DNA of 64,000 nt, taken from positions 51,864,028 to 51,928,027 of the forward strand of contig NC_087062.1 of NCBI RefSeq assembly GCF_963678635.1, read 5' to 3'. Both the position numbers and the translations under genes were made by a program. Below the pieces are notes generated by a model that was not told where the DNA came from, searched no databases, and saw only the letters and a list, made by a program, of their open reading frames with translations. The DNA comes from Symsagittifera roscoffensis (taxonomy: Eukaryota; Xenacoelomorpha; Acoela; Convolutidae). Shown piece after piece: positions 34,819-46,310 of the stretch (position 1 is the first letter of the stretch; each line of letters starts with the position of its first letter).

Positions 34819-35956
34819 GCCTTCTACCACTCTTGGGTTCAAGAAAGAGTGGTAAAGCCAATCATCATCATTATTATTTGTAATTTCCCCCATGTCTCAA
34901 ATTAATAGACTAAACAGATAAATTAACTGCGGAATCAAACTTTCAGCAGCTGAATTATTCATTACCCAACATAGCTGTACTAGAATGTTTGATGTGGCGA
35001 AACATATTTAGACAATTGAAATCGGTAGGGCGTATAACTATAACCGAATATCTGAAAATAACTGAACGCGCAAAACAAATGAAACAAATTAGATTATCGG
35101 AAACACATTGTGTGGAAAGAAATTTGCAGCAAACAATAGTTGTAATAAATGGAAATATTTAAACTTGAAGCTGATAAACGCTCTAAATATAAATTTGAGT
35201 TTGAACTTAAAAGTTTTGATAGACGTGCACGAATAAATTCCTATTGATGTAAAAATGTAACCGGAATTGATTTGCTGTGATTCTGGAATTCGTTTATGTT
35301 GCTGAAGAGCAACTGCACAATGCGTGTATTAACGTTGGCTAGCTAGCTGTGTTTCACTGTGCTTTGTGCAGGAACGTCATTACCGTTAAACGGAACAGAT
35401 TGAATCCGGAGTTATCGGAAAAACTGGTTTTTGCTCCATGATAGCATTCCACTTCTGAATCAATAATTCAAGTGTTTCAAAGCTAGTTATTTTTGTCGAA
35501 AATAGTAAAATCGTTCACGAAATTCCGGAATTTTCCGGTATTTTTACCGGAATCGGTACATCTATAATTGATAGATCCAATAAGTCTTGTCGAGATCATT
35601 TTTATATCTAAAAATAGTATTGATTTATTAGTTTTTAGACAATTTATAGTTGTATATTTGCATGCCGGTGTAATTGTTGTTTTTAAATTTATTATGATAA
35701 TTTCATTTAGTAGCAGCGTGGATGTTTCACCCATTGGTTATTTTGAATTTACATGTTTGTAAAAAACATATTTTGGACCATCTTTCTTTCAGGATTAGAC
35801 AAGGTTTTGATTTTTGATTGTTTTTAGTGATTTTTAGTGAAGTTTCAAAAAGTCATTTAGCAAAAATTAGGTGACATTTTTTAAAGAGGCATTAATTTAT
35901 CAACAAGCGAATCAATCTCTAATGAATTAACAGTATTGTTTGTGCTTTGTGTATAG

Positions 35957-36101
35957 GCTGATGAAGTTGGGGGAGCAGGCGAGGAGGTTTGAGACGGAGG
36001 AGGAGAAGGTGTTACCCTTCTATGCCACCACTCTCTCGGACGAAGAACTGCGAGATGTACAGGAAGCGCAAGGCGAATCGCCACAGGAAGAATTGGCTAA
36101 G
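35957..36101 (+). CDS. CCDC65: DRC2 (CCDC65), third exon in view
   Basis: Completes the split Arg codon and reads LMKLGEQARRFETEEEKVLP, then FYATTLSDEELRDV, to EELAK. The phrase RRFETEEEKVLPFY is a near-exact signature of CCDC65. Acceptor GTATAG, donor AAG|GTACAG, ends in phase 0. Confidence 0.95.
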
Positions 36102-36304
36102 GTACAGTAAAATCTATAGTTGAATTATGCCGTGGATAATTACATTAGTCAGAAGCAATTTCACCAGCTGTATGGTATATTTTTAAAGATACTTTTCAAG
36201 TGTCAAGTTAGAGATTGTTGGGAAACGTGGCAATTATAAAGAGTGTGGCGACAGACGGCTATCAATTAACTATTTGGAATTAATGCTAGATCTCTCTGTT
36301 TTAG

Positions 36305-36406
36305 GCCATGCTCGACTTCCAAGGGCTGGATCCGTTCTGGAAGAGATACAACAAGGTGTTGTTCGACAGGCTGGCGCTACAGAAGGAGCAGAGTTTGCTG
36401 CTGCAG
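36305..36406 (+). CDS. CCDC65: DRC2 (CCDC65), fourth exon in view
   Basis: 34 codons: AMLDFQGLDPFWKRYNKVLF, then DRLALQKEQSLLLQ. FWKRYNKV is diagnostic for the family. Acceptor TTTTAG, donor CAG|GTGAGA, phase 0 at both ends; the intron before it is 203 bases. Confidence 0.95.
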
Positions 36407-36505
36407 GTGAGAAGACAGCGAAGTCAATGAGTCACCTAGCCATTGTAGGGAGGGCGTTCGAGTGGCAACTAGGTATTCAATTATTATGTGATGGGGCGTG
36501 TTTAG

Positions 36506-36621
36506 GAGAACCAGCAGCTGCGCATGGTGTTGAAGCAATACCTGGACGGCATCTCAGTCAACGACGAGATCCTGAGCAACGTCAACCCACTCTTCGTTGT
36601 CAACCAGAAGACCAACGTCAA
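36506..36621 (+). CDS. CCDC65: DRC2 (CCDC65), fifth exon in view
   Basis: [20 protein letters not shown], then [28 protein letters not shown] and NPLF-VN are the best conserved stretch of CCDC65. Acceptor GTTTAG, donor AA|GTTAGT, ends in phase 2. The frame at 36274-36642 is a shadow. Confidence 0.96.
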
Positions 36622-36808
36622 GTTAGTATGCGCTTCACGTAGCGCAGCTTTTTGCACGTGAATACAATACTTTCAGGATAATTCTTTATTTTTGCTTTCA
36701 ACCCGTTGGGGGATCATTTTCAAAAGTTTAGAAATCTACGCTTCTGTAATTGACGAAATAATGCTCAAAAGTTGTGACCCTAGAGTGTAATTGGTTTGGT
36801 GTATTTAG

Positions 36809-36923
36809 CCTCAATGTGGCTGCGATCGACCCCCGACTTAGTCTGCAGAACAAGAGTGCAGGCAAGCCAGTGGTCATCGAGGCCTCCACTGCCGCCAAAC
36901 ACCTCGAGCCACCAGCCTACTAA
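36809..36923 (+). CDS. CCDC65: DRC2 (CCDC65), last exon
   Basis: Completes the Asn codon and reads LNVAAIDPRLSLQNKSAGKP, then VVIEASTAAKHLEPPAY and TAA. The ending (VIEA--AAKH) matches the C-terminus of vertebrate CCDC65 (IIEAAHVVSH) in position and style. Acceptor GTATTTAG. Confidence 0.93.
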
Positions 36924-37138
36924 CTGGTACATGAAAGACAGAAGTTTCCCTTCAACAACAAAGTCTTAAAGACAGACGAACGGCTTCTGCATCTATCCAC
37001 GACTCAATCGATCTTTCTGAATGGAACTGAGACTCAAAATCATGTCTATTGTATAAAATGTAAATTTAACTGTATCATAACCTCAAATATTCGCAAAAAA
37101 ATTGCCAACATGTTTTTGAAAAAAGATGAAGGTCTGAC

Positions 37139-37144
37139 AATAAA
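37139..37144 (+). terminator. Poly(A) signal of DRC2
   Basis: AATAAA, 216 bases after the DRC2 stop codon and the first full hexamer downstream. Confidence 0.6.
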
Positions 37145-37306
37145 TATCGAAACGAAACTTTGAATAGGCAAATTTTTCATCCAGAAAATGTTAAGGACGA
37201 TTGCGTGTTAATTACACAAGCAAAGCTTGTGTGATAGTATGAACTCTCTTTTTTAACGTAAGTAGCAAATGTTAGAGTTCATTTTGAAAGTGTTCATCTT
37301 GGTCAA

Positions 37307-37805
37307 TAACCAGCTATTAAATACAGCCAATGCTAAGGATATTAACACACTATTATATTACAAATAGCACTTTAGCTTCAAAGTGTCATGAATCTGTAGA
37401 GTAGAGGTAGGGAAGTAGACCCGCAACGAAATAACAGGGTTCGAACCTGAGCAGCATCGGATGTTTTAAATGAAGTTTTTCGTATACTAGTTAAAATGCG
37501 CCCGCTCTACAAATTGAGGAATGTTAGTTGGTAAAGTTGTTTTTCTGAGTGGTTTTTTTTTCAATTGAATAAAATTGAGTGGTACTGCTAATGCGTCACA
37601 ATTGGCTGGCATCACTTAACAATTATGTAGACTCAAATTGACGTGCGTCACCTAAGAAATTTTGTCGACTCAAAGTTTTACGCATTCAATTTTTCCCAGT
37701 AGCTTATCATATTTTTCCTTGTGTATGCGAAGCGCAACTTCGCCTATATGTTACACTTGCGAAGCGAGTGTATTAGTTAGAACCTCCTATTTTTTCCTTC
37801 CTAAG
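37307..37805 (+). repeat. Direct repeat with tRNA-like head and double hairpin, copy 1 (element 5)
   Basis: About 90% or more alike to 43735-44230 over ~490 bases. Head at 37390-37458 (GAGTAGAGGTAGGG; B-box GGGTTCGAACCTG at 37438-37450). The tail is a pair of hairpins, GCGAAGCGCAACTTCGC at 37728-37743 and CACTTGCGAAGCGAGTG at 37754-37770. Confidence 0.75.
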
Positions 37806-38165
37806 TCGCAAGTATTGGTGCCACTTAAGGGTCGAATAGTAAACAGTTAACAGAGTTGATGCATTTTTAGTTCAAATGAACCGAATGATTTAATTCAAAC
37901 CAAATATGAAAAATGAAAACGCGATTTCAGAAAGTTTATGACTCAATATATCTCGCAATTTTTTAAAATTCAAAATTTACACTGTGGCTTTATGCTTTGC
38001 ATTTTGTGAGATGAAAATTTAGTGTGGATGTCTTCAGTTATAATCCAAATTATTGCTTGCAAAAATAAATCTATTTGCATTTGGTGCCATTTTTGCTGAC
38101 TTGCATTGCCAATTTATTAGCATATGTAGCTGTTTATTCATGATAAGTGGTTGTCGGTTGTTAAG
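37806..38165. other. Non-coding, family shared with the receptor intron
   Basis: 'TTCAAATGAACCGAATGA' to 'TTAGCATATGTAGCTGTTTA' parallels 12345-12850 and 42900-43190, so it is the middle part of a repeat whose tRNA-like part follows at 38166. No gene. Confidence 0.45.
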
Positions 38166-38352
38166 CTTGCGTGGCTGACTAGATAGTGCGATAGACTCAA
38201 AATCTCTTGATCGCAGTAGGTCTCGGATCGAATCATGTACCTAGCCGAGTGTTTGCTATTTCGAGATTTCTGTTTTTTTTTCTTGCAATTTCTAGAGCTG
38301 CATTTTTGGTCGTGCTCTCGCAAGCGTTTGCAAAACGCAGCTTCGCCTCTGT
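38166..38352 (+). repeat. Class II (Ser/Leu-type) tRNA-like head with short body and hairpin tail, element 6
   Basis: GTGGCTGACTAGATAGTGCG, then ATAGACTCAAAATCTCT and GGATCGAATCA (38225-38235). This follows the order of the D-arm, anticodon arm and T-arm of a serine or leucine tRNA with a long variable arm, but the acceptor stem is not intact, so it is a tRNA-derived repeat. The hairpin tail CAAAACGCAGCTTCGCCTCT at about 38331-38350 follows after ~90 bases. Confidence 0.65.
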
Positions 38353-39799
38353 TAACAGAGCTTTTTCACTCGTTTAGGGTCTTAAAAATTCATTATAAAT
38401 GAGTAATTTTTCTCAGAAAGATTGCTCAGAATGAGTCTTTTCTTTTGGCAAGGAGTTTTTGAAGCTTTCAATGTGGAGGTCAACATAAGTTCTTTTGAAA
38501 GAAAACTCAAAATGGCAATAACAGTAGTGTAAAAAAACGCGTAACTCCTTGTGTAAGACTGCAGCCATGAATCATGCGATTACTCATTTTAATTGTCAAA
38601 ATTGAAATATCCAGTATTGGGTTGGGCTTTTTTGACAGGAAAAAATCGTAAGTTACTTTTCCATTTCCTTTTAATTTTCTCAGTTTGCACGAGCGAACGT
38701 AGTGTATTAATACGACTATTATTTTACCCCAGCCTAAGTGCCAAATTTTTATGCCAATTTGAGTTGAATTTTTCGGCTTTTTGCTAGCATGTGCTTTGTC
38801 ATTCGAGACGTAGTAAGTTAACGCATGCGTAATAGTTTTACACATTTTTGCATGTTTATTTCATCAAATGAATCGAAAAAAGCTATTTGTTACAAACAAT
38901 AATAAGAACTCAATTTCAGAGGTTTTCTTATTCAAAACTTATTTGGCTTTATGCTCTTTAATTAATTACAGGCAAAGAAAGCGTGGGGACTCTGCATATC
39001 CTGATTGTAGAATTGAACCCAGCTCAGCAGAAACTTTAATTTTTCAAAGCTTGTGTTTACTTTTTCCTGTCTTATTTAACTTAGCAGAGCTAATTTTTTG
39101 TCGTTTTTCTTGCTAGCGTTTGCGCAGCGCAGCTTCTGTGTTGACTTATGATTTCATTATTATTAAAAAAAAAGAAAGTGAAATTTTGCTCTCCAATGAT
39201 GGAAAAGCGAATGAAACAGAACTCGATATGGAGTTCAAAGTCTTAAAATAGACTTAGAATTTTAAGTTTTGCCACCAAATAAAAAACACCTTTTGATCCA
39301 GTTTTTTAGCAAAATGGGGCACTTTTATTCAAAATTACACCAAACAGTTTTTGACATTCAAAAATTCATAATTTAAGAACAATGAATCTAATGAAGACTC
39401 TTATATAGGTTTTGGTGATTTTTTTTCAGGAAACATATCTTAAAAAACTACTTGAAACTCATCTGGATAAAAAGACGTAAATGACGTAATTTAAGACTAA
39501 TGAATGTATTGAAGATTCTTTTATAGGTCTTGGTGATTTTTTTTTCAGGAAACATATCTTCAAAAACTACTTGAAACTCATCTGGTGAAAAATACGTAAA
39601 TAACGCTTTCAAAATACGAACGTGAAAACGAATGTGAACGATTTCTAGTTTCAAAAGTAGAATTTAATTACACCGAAGACTTTAGTCAAGGTGTTATGGT
39701 ATCGTGTAACGGGGTTTTTTTTTTAATGTTGTCGACAAATAACGTCCACAGTTATCAATTATCATGTGGGCTGGACTATATCGCGCTATGTCACGTGAT

Positions 39800-40083
39800 T
39801 GCGTATGTTTGTTTCTTTATTTGTTCATCTTTATTTATTTGATTATCTGTTCTTCTATTTATTTAATTATGTTTAGTTTGCTTATATTTATTTATAATTT
39901 ATGTATGTACATATTTATTTTTGTTTATTTTTATCACGTGTTTTGTTTATTTATTTAATTATTCTTTCTTTCATTTAGTTTTGCTTTTATTATTTCTGCG
40001 TGTGTATTTATTTAATTTATTTATTTTCATTTATTTATATTATGGGTCTGTTTGTTTGGTTATTTGTTCATATATATTTTATT
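39800..40083 (+). repeat. Degenerate (TTTATT)n tract
   Basis: About 280 bases of irregular TTTATTTATTTG-type repeats. Reading frames at 39764-39958 and 39921-40208 are its low-complexity translations. Confidence 0.85.
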
Positions 40084-40590
40084 GTATACATGTGTTAGTA
40101 CCATTTTTAGTTCTCGAACTGTTATTCCATGATCTTTGTCAATGTAGCAAAAATTTGGTGTATACATGTGTTAGTACGATTTTTAGCTCTAGAACTGTTA
40201 TTCCATGATCTTTGTCAATATAGCAAAAATTTGACGTATACATGTGTTAGTACGATTTTTAGATCTCGAACTGTTATTTCATGATCTTTGCCAATATAGC
40301 AAAATTTTGGTGTATACATGTGTTTGTACGATTTTTAGCTCACGAACTGTTATTTCAGGCTCTTTGTCAATATAGTAAAATTTTGGTGTATACATGTGTT
40401 AGTACGATTTTTAGTTCTAGAAGTGTTATTTTATGATCTTCGTTGATATATCAAAAATTTAACCTATACATGTGTTAGTACGATTTTTAGTTCTAGAACT
40501 GTTATTTCAGGCTCTTTCTCGATATAGCAAAATTTTGGTGTATACATGTATTAGTACGATTTTTTGTTCTAGAACTGTTATTCTTCAATT
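40084..40590 (+). repeat. 76-bp minisatellite, about 7 copies
   Basis: 'GTATACATGTGTTAGTACGA' begins units near 40084, 40160, 40237, 40311, 40389, 40465 and 40541. Each continues 'TTTTTAGTTCTAGAACTGTT' and 'GATCTTTGTCAATATAGCAA'. Units differ by a few substitutions. Confidence 0.92.
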
Positions 40591-41204
40591 ATTAGTTGTT
40601 CAAGTTGTTTGGTTTTTGCTTCAGTTTCTATGCCTTCGGTGTATTGCGCGTAGCGCCTATGTTTATAAGATTTCCAGCGTAAAAAAACTTTCCCTGTTGA
40701 TTCAGTTTTCTCAAGTTGGGTTAATTATATCAAAAAGCGCCAATCAAAAAAATTAAAGAGCATCTTTTTTTGAAATTGGAAAATTGAGAATTTTTTTTTC
40801 AAAAATATTTTTCTAATTCCTTGAACAATAAACAATTTTTGTTTGGCTGTGTTTAGTTTTCAATTGTTTCAAGTGTCTTTGTAAATAACAATAAAAGAAG
40901 CATAAAAACGTTTCTAGGTGTTTTTGTTGATGCCTTTCAGAAAAAAGGCTTGAAGTTTTACGGACGAATTCAGTCCTAAGCTTCAACGAAGTGAGAAATT
41001 ATTTTTTGACCCATTGTGATTAACTTGTCTAGTTTTTACGCACACATAGGCTTGTTTTATAGTACAAATTGAATTTTTTAAATTTTTTTGGTGCTATACA
41101 GAGAGGCCACTTTCTAATTTGGTGTCTATTTCTAGTTATACATGTTGAGACTTTTGATTGTGTTTTCTCCGCTTTGTTTGTGGCAGGTGTTTGCTGAACT
41201 AAAT

Positions 41205-44200
41205 GCCAAATTTTTATGCCAATTTGAGTTGAACTTTTTCGGCTTTTTGATAGCATGTGCTTTGTCATTCGAGACGTAGTAAGTTAACGCATGCGTAATA
41301 GTTTTACACAATTTTGCATTTTTATTTCATCAAATGAATCGAAAAAAGGTATTAGTTACAAAAAATAATAAAAACTCAGTTTCAGAGATTTTCTTACTCA
41401 AAATTTATTTGGCTTTATGCTCTTTAATTAATTACAGGGAAAGAAAGCGTGGGGACTCTACATATCCTGATTGTCGGATTGATCCCCGCTCAGCTGAAAT
41501 TTTACTTTTTCAAAGCTTGTGTTTACTTTTTCCTGTCTTATTTAACTTAGTAGAGCTGATTTTTTGTCGTTTTTCTTGCTAGTATTTGCGTAGCGCAGCT
41601 TCTGTGTTGACTTATGATTTCATTACAAATAGAAAAAAAAGAAAGTGAAAATTTGCTCTCCAACGATGGAAAAGCAAATGAAACAGAACTCAATATGGAG
41701 TTCAAAGTTTTAAAATAAACATAGAATTATAAGTTTTGCCATCAAATAAAAAAAACCTTTCGATCCAGCTTTTTAGCAAAAGGGGGCACTTTTTTTCAAA
41801 ATTACACCATGAACAATTTTTTACATTCAAAAATTTTTAATTTAAGAATAATGAATAAAATGAAGACTCTTACACAGGTCTTGCTGATTTTTTTCAGGAA
41901 ACATATCCTAAAAAACTACTTGAAACTCATCTGGTGAAAAAGTTGTAGATAGCGCTTTCCAAATACGAACAGGAAAAACCGCGCGAAAAATGTGAACGAT
42001 TTCTAGTTTCAAAAGTGGAATTTAATTATAAGATTTCCAGCGTAGAAAAAGTTTGCCTGTTGATTCAGTTTTCTTAAGTTGGGTTAATTTTATCAAAAAG
42101 CGCCAATCAAAAAAATTAAAGAGCATCTTTTTTTGAAATTGGAAAAGTGAGAATTTTTTTTTCAAAATTTTTTTTCTAATTTCTTGAATAATAAACAGTT
42201 TTTGTTTGGCTGTGTTTAGTTGTCAATTGTTTCAAGTGTCTTTGTAAATTACAAAAAAAAGAAGCATAAAAACGTTTTTTCAAGGTGTTCTTGTTGTTGC
42301 CTTTCAGAAAAAAGGCTTGAAGTTTCACGGACGAATTGAGTCTTAAGCTTCAACGAAGTGAGAAATTCTTTTTTGACCCATTATCATTAACTTGTCTAGT
42401 TTTTACGCAAACATAGGCTTGTTTTATAGTACAAATTGAAGTTTTTGAATTTTTTTGGTGCTATACAGAGCGACCAGTTTCAAATTTGGTGTCTATTTCT
42501 AATTATACGTGTTGAGACTTTTGCTTGTGTTTTCTCCGCTTTGTTTGTGGCAGGTGTTTGCTGAACCGGTAGTTGCTATGTCTCAGTCAAACTTAGTGCA
42601 GGTCTTGTGTTCAGGAGGTGGAATTTCGCCAGTGTATGAAAAAAAAATAAGAATCTCTTAAATCAAAAAAATTAATGTCACTATTTTTCCTTCGAAATTC
42701 AAACGTTTTTTTTGGGTCTCACCGGCAATATTTTTCTAAGCGCTTGATAATTTTTTTTGCACTTGCGCGCTTGAGCAAGTGTAGTGTAAAAGTACGACTA
42801 TTCGTTTTTTCTAACCTAAGTTGCAAACATTACTACCACGTTTGGTGACCCTTTCACGACTTTTTGATAGCATGTGCTTTGATATTGAATTAGTACTATT
42901 TGAACACAGATGATTCATTTTTCATCAAATGAATCAAAAAAGCTATTTATTCAGAAGAACAGTACAATGATACTTTTTTCAAATCATAATTCATCGCAGT
43001 TTTGGACAAAATACTCAATTCATACGTGATTTGGCTCTATGCTTTCTAATTTATTACATGCAAAATTAATGCCTTCAGTTTGTTAAAATCCAAATTTTTT
43101 CATTTAACATCGTGTCCTGTGTATTTGGTACCATTTTTGCTGCATTGCATTTGCATTTCATTAGCATACGTAGCTGCTTTCTTTGTGACTAGTGTCAGTA
43201 ATTAGCCAAAGGCTCGTGGTGCAGTTGCAAGGACAGGAGAATCCGAATCTCGTAGAATTGAATCCGCAATAGCAAAAATTTTGGTGTTGAACGCTGAAAT
43301 TTACCTTTTACTTTTGTATTTTATTTTATAGAGCTGCTGTGTTAAGTTTTCAAATAGAAACCGCAAAAAAAACGAAATTTTGGATTAGATTTTTCAAGTT
43401 CATCACTTTATGGAACATTGATTTTTCAACAGCTTGTGAAGCGTTTGACAAATTGAGGGTAGTTCTCACTTTCCAACAACAAAATGTGAGCTTGCGCAAT
43501 ATTGTGGGTTCACTTATACAGAAAAATTTGTAAAGTACCTTCGATGATATTTCATGTTGAAGTGTTTCAAATATTATTGGTCAAAATCTGATCAACACAA
43601 AATGTTTATTTTTTTCGTTAGTGAAAGAAAAATGTACTACAAGTTGTTTTTAGACAAACTCAGAACATTTAAGCCAGTGAATAGAGCAGAACTTTGCTAT
43701 AAGCTCAGAACAACTATCATTTTTAAAGTTCATTTTGATCCAGCTATTAAGTACAGCCAAAGCTAAGGATATTAACACAGACTATTATATTACAAATAGC
43801 ACTTTAGCTTCAAAGTATCATGGATCTGTAGAGTAGAGGTAGGGAAGGAGACACGCAACGAAATAACAGGGTTCGAACCTGAGCAGTGTCGAATGTTTTA
43901 AATGAAATTTTTGGTATACCAGTTAACATGCGCCCGCACAAATTGAAGATTGTTAGTTGGTAAAGCTGTTTTTTGAGTGTTTTTTTTTCAATTGAATAAA
44001 ATTGAGTGGTACTGGTAATGCGTCACAATTGGCTGGCATCACTTATTAATTGTGTAGATTCAAAATTGACGTGCGTCACTTAAGAAATTTTGTCGACTCA
44101 AAGTTTTACGCATTCAATTTTTCCTAGTAGCTTATCATATTTTTCCTTGTGTATGCGAAGCGCAACTTCGCCTATAAGTTACACTTGCGAAGCGAGTGTG

Positions 44201-44254
44201 TTAGTTAGAACCTTCTATTTTTTCCTTCCTAATATCCTCTACATATCTTGATTA
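41205..44254 (+). repeat. Nested duplication array, unit 2
   Basis: Starts as a copy of 38740 onward, includes a 'TATATAGG' module copy (41848-42260, here TTACACAGGTC) and a tRNA-like stretch at 43209-43270. It ends with the second copy of the 37307-37805 repeat (43735-44230) with head 43822-43885 and double hairpin at about 44157-44200. 41845-43535 matches 44640-46310. Confidence 0.7.
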
Positions 44255-46310
44255 CAGGATTGAACCCCCCTCAGCAATACTTCAGCATGGACTCTACATA
44301 TCCTGATAATAGAATTGAACCCCCCTCAGCAAAAACTTTAATTTTTCAAAGCTTGTGTTTACTTTTTCCTGTCTTATTTAACTTAGCAGAGCTGAGTTTT
44401 TGTCGTTTTTCTTGCTAGCGTTTGCGCAGCGCAGCTTTTTTGTTGACTTCTGATTTCATTACAATTAAAAAAAAAAGAAAGTGAAATTTCAAATCTTTAA
44501 AATAGACTTAGAATTTAAAGTTTTGCCTCCAAATTAAAAAAAAAACCTTTTGATCCAGTTTTTTAGCAAAATGGGGCACTTTTATTCAAAATTACACCAA
44601 GAACAATTTTTGACATTCAAACATTTATAAGGTAATTTAAGAAAAATGAATCTAATGAAGACTCTTATATAGGTTTTGGTGATTTGTTTTTCAGGAAACA
44701 TATCTTAAAAAACTACTTGAAACTCATCTGGATAAAAAGACGTAAATGACGCTTTCAAAATACGAACGTGAAAACGAATGTGAACGATTTTTAGTTTCAA
44801 AAGTAGAATTTAATTATAAGATTTCCAGCGTAAAAAACTTTGCCTGTTGATTCAGTTTTCTCAAGTTTGGTTAATTTTATCACATAGCGCCAATCAAAAA
44901 AATTAAAGAGGTTCTTTTTTTGAAATTGGAAAATTAAGAATTTTTTTTTCAAAAATATTTTTCTAATTCCTTGAACAATAAACAATTTTTGTTTGGCTGT
45001 GTTTAGTTTTCAATTGTTTCAAGTGTCTTTGTAAATAACAATAAAAGAAGCATAAAAACGTTTCTAGGTGTTTTTGTTGTTGCCTTTCAGAAAAAAGGCT
45101 TGAAGTTTCACGGACGAATTCAGTCTTAAGCTTCAACGAAGTGACAAATTATTTTTTGACTCATTGTGATTAACTTGTCTAGTTTTTACGCAAACATAGG
45201 CATGTTTTATAGTACAAATTGAAGTTTTGTAACTTTTTTTGTTGCTATACAGAGCGGCCACTTTCTAATTTGGTGTCTGTTTCTAATTATACATGTTGAG
45301 ATTTTGCTTGTGTTTTCTCCGCTTTGTTTGTGGCAGGTGTTTGCTGAACCGGTAGTTGCTATGTCTCAGTCAAACTTAGGACAGGTCTTGTGTTCAGGAG
45401 GTGGAATTTCGCCAGTGTATGAAAAAAAAATAAGAGTTTCTTAAATCAAAAAATTTAAGGTCACTGTTTTTCCTTCGAAATTCAAACATTTTTTTTGGGT
45501 CTCACCGGCAATATTTTTCTAAACGCTTGATGATTTTTTTGCACTAGCGCGCTTGAGCAAGTGTAGTGTATTAGTACGACTACACGTTTTTGCTGACCTA
45601 AGTTGCAAACAGTACTACCAGGTTTAGTGACCCTTTTACGATTTTTTGATAGCATATGTTTCGACATTGAATTAGTACTAATTCAACACAGATGATGCAT
45701 TTTTCATCAAATGAATCAAAAAAGCTATTTATTTAAAACAACAGTACAATCCAGATCATTAATATTTGCATTTTTAGACAAAATACTCAATTCATAAATT
45801 CATACGTGATTTGGCTCTATGCTTTCTAATTTATTACATGCAAAATTAATGCCTTCAGTTTGTTAAAATCCAAATTTTTTCTTTTACATCGTTTCCTGTG
45901 TATTTGGTACCATTTTGCTGCATTGCATTTGCATTTCATTAGCATACGTAGCTGCTTTTTTTATGACTAGTGTCAGTAAATAGCTAAAGGCTCGTGGTTC
46001 AGTTACAAGGACAGGAGAATCTGAATCTCGTAGAATTGAATCCGCAATAGCAAAAGTTTTAGTGTTAACGCTGAATTTTACCTTTTACTTTTTTATTTCA
46101 TTTTATAGAGCTGCTGTGTTAAGTTTTCAAATAAAAACCGCAAAAAAAAACGAAATTCTGGATTAGATTTTTCAAGTTCATCACTTTATGGAACATTGAT
46201 TTTTCAACAGCTTGTGAAGCGTTTGACAAATTGAGGGTAGTTCTCACTTTCCAACAACAAAATGTGAGCTTGCGCAATATTGTGGGTTCATTTATACAGA
46301 AAAATTTGGT
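44255..46310 (+). repeat. Nested duplication array, unit 3
   Basis: Resembles unit 2 at an offset of about 2790. It contains a 'TATATAGG' module (44645-45055, GAAGACTCTTATATAGG), the phrase 'CCGGTAGTTGCTATGTCTCA' at 45350 (42567 in unit 2) and a tRNA-like stretch at 45988-46048. Confidence 0.7.

Larger units (their letters stand above)
31100..34885 (+). mobile_element. CR1/L2-like LINE, nearly full length, decayed
   Basis: Non-LTR retrotransposon in the sense orientation within the DRC2 intron. It has a PHD-finger ORF1, then an ORF2 with an apurinic-type endonuclease, a reverse transcriptase and a C-terminal segment with the LDYCNALY and KLQKVQNAAARFVLG phrases usual for the CR1/L2/Rex/Crack group. 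The 3' end has a stem CCACTCTT/AAGAGTGG and an ATC/ATT microsatellite tail at about 34861-34878. The 5' boundary is uncertain, and I did not find a clear target duplication. Two in-frame stops and two frameshifts make it inactive. Confidence 0.9.
29845..35956 (+). other. DRC2 intron carrying repeats and a LINE
   Basis: GT-AG intron of 6.1 kb between phase-2 exon ends. Contents in order: an inverted tRNA-head/hairpin-tail element (29905-30900), an almost full-length CR1/L2-like LINE (about 31100-34885), then plain AT-rich sequence. At 35533-35552 there is an 8-bp perfect stem, TTCCGGTA/TACCGGAA, with a 4-base loop. Confidence 0.85.
38740..41204 (+). repeat. Nested duplication array, unit 1 (~2.46 kb)
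   Basis: 38740-39470 matches 41205-41940 at an offset of 2465, and 40670-41204 matches 42030-42570. The unit contains a degraded tRNA-like stretch (about 38980-39022), the hairpin tail GCGCAGCGCAGCTTCTGTG at 39122, two 'GAAGACTCTTATATAGG'-type modules (39380 and 39500), and the inserted TTTATT-rich and 76-bp minisatellite tracts. Frames at 38868-39116 and 41334-41582 are the same repeat read twice, not genes. Confidence 0.7.

Noticed and set aside
39764-40208. Hydrophobic Leu/Phe/Ile-rich frames that look like membrane proteins
   Set aside because: Low-complexity translation of a TTTATT-rich tract.
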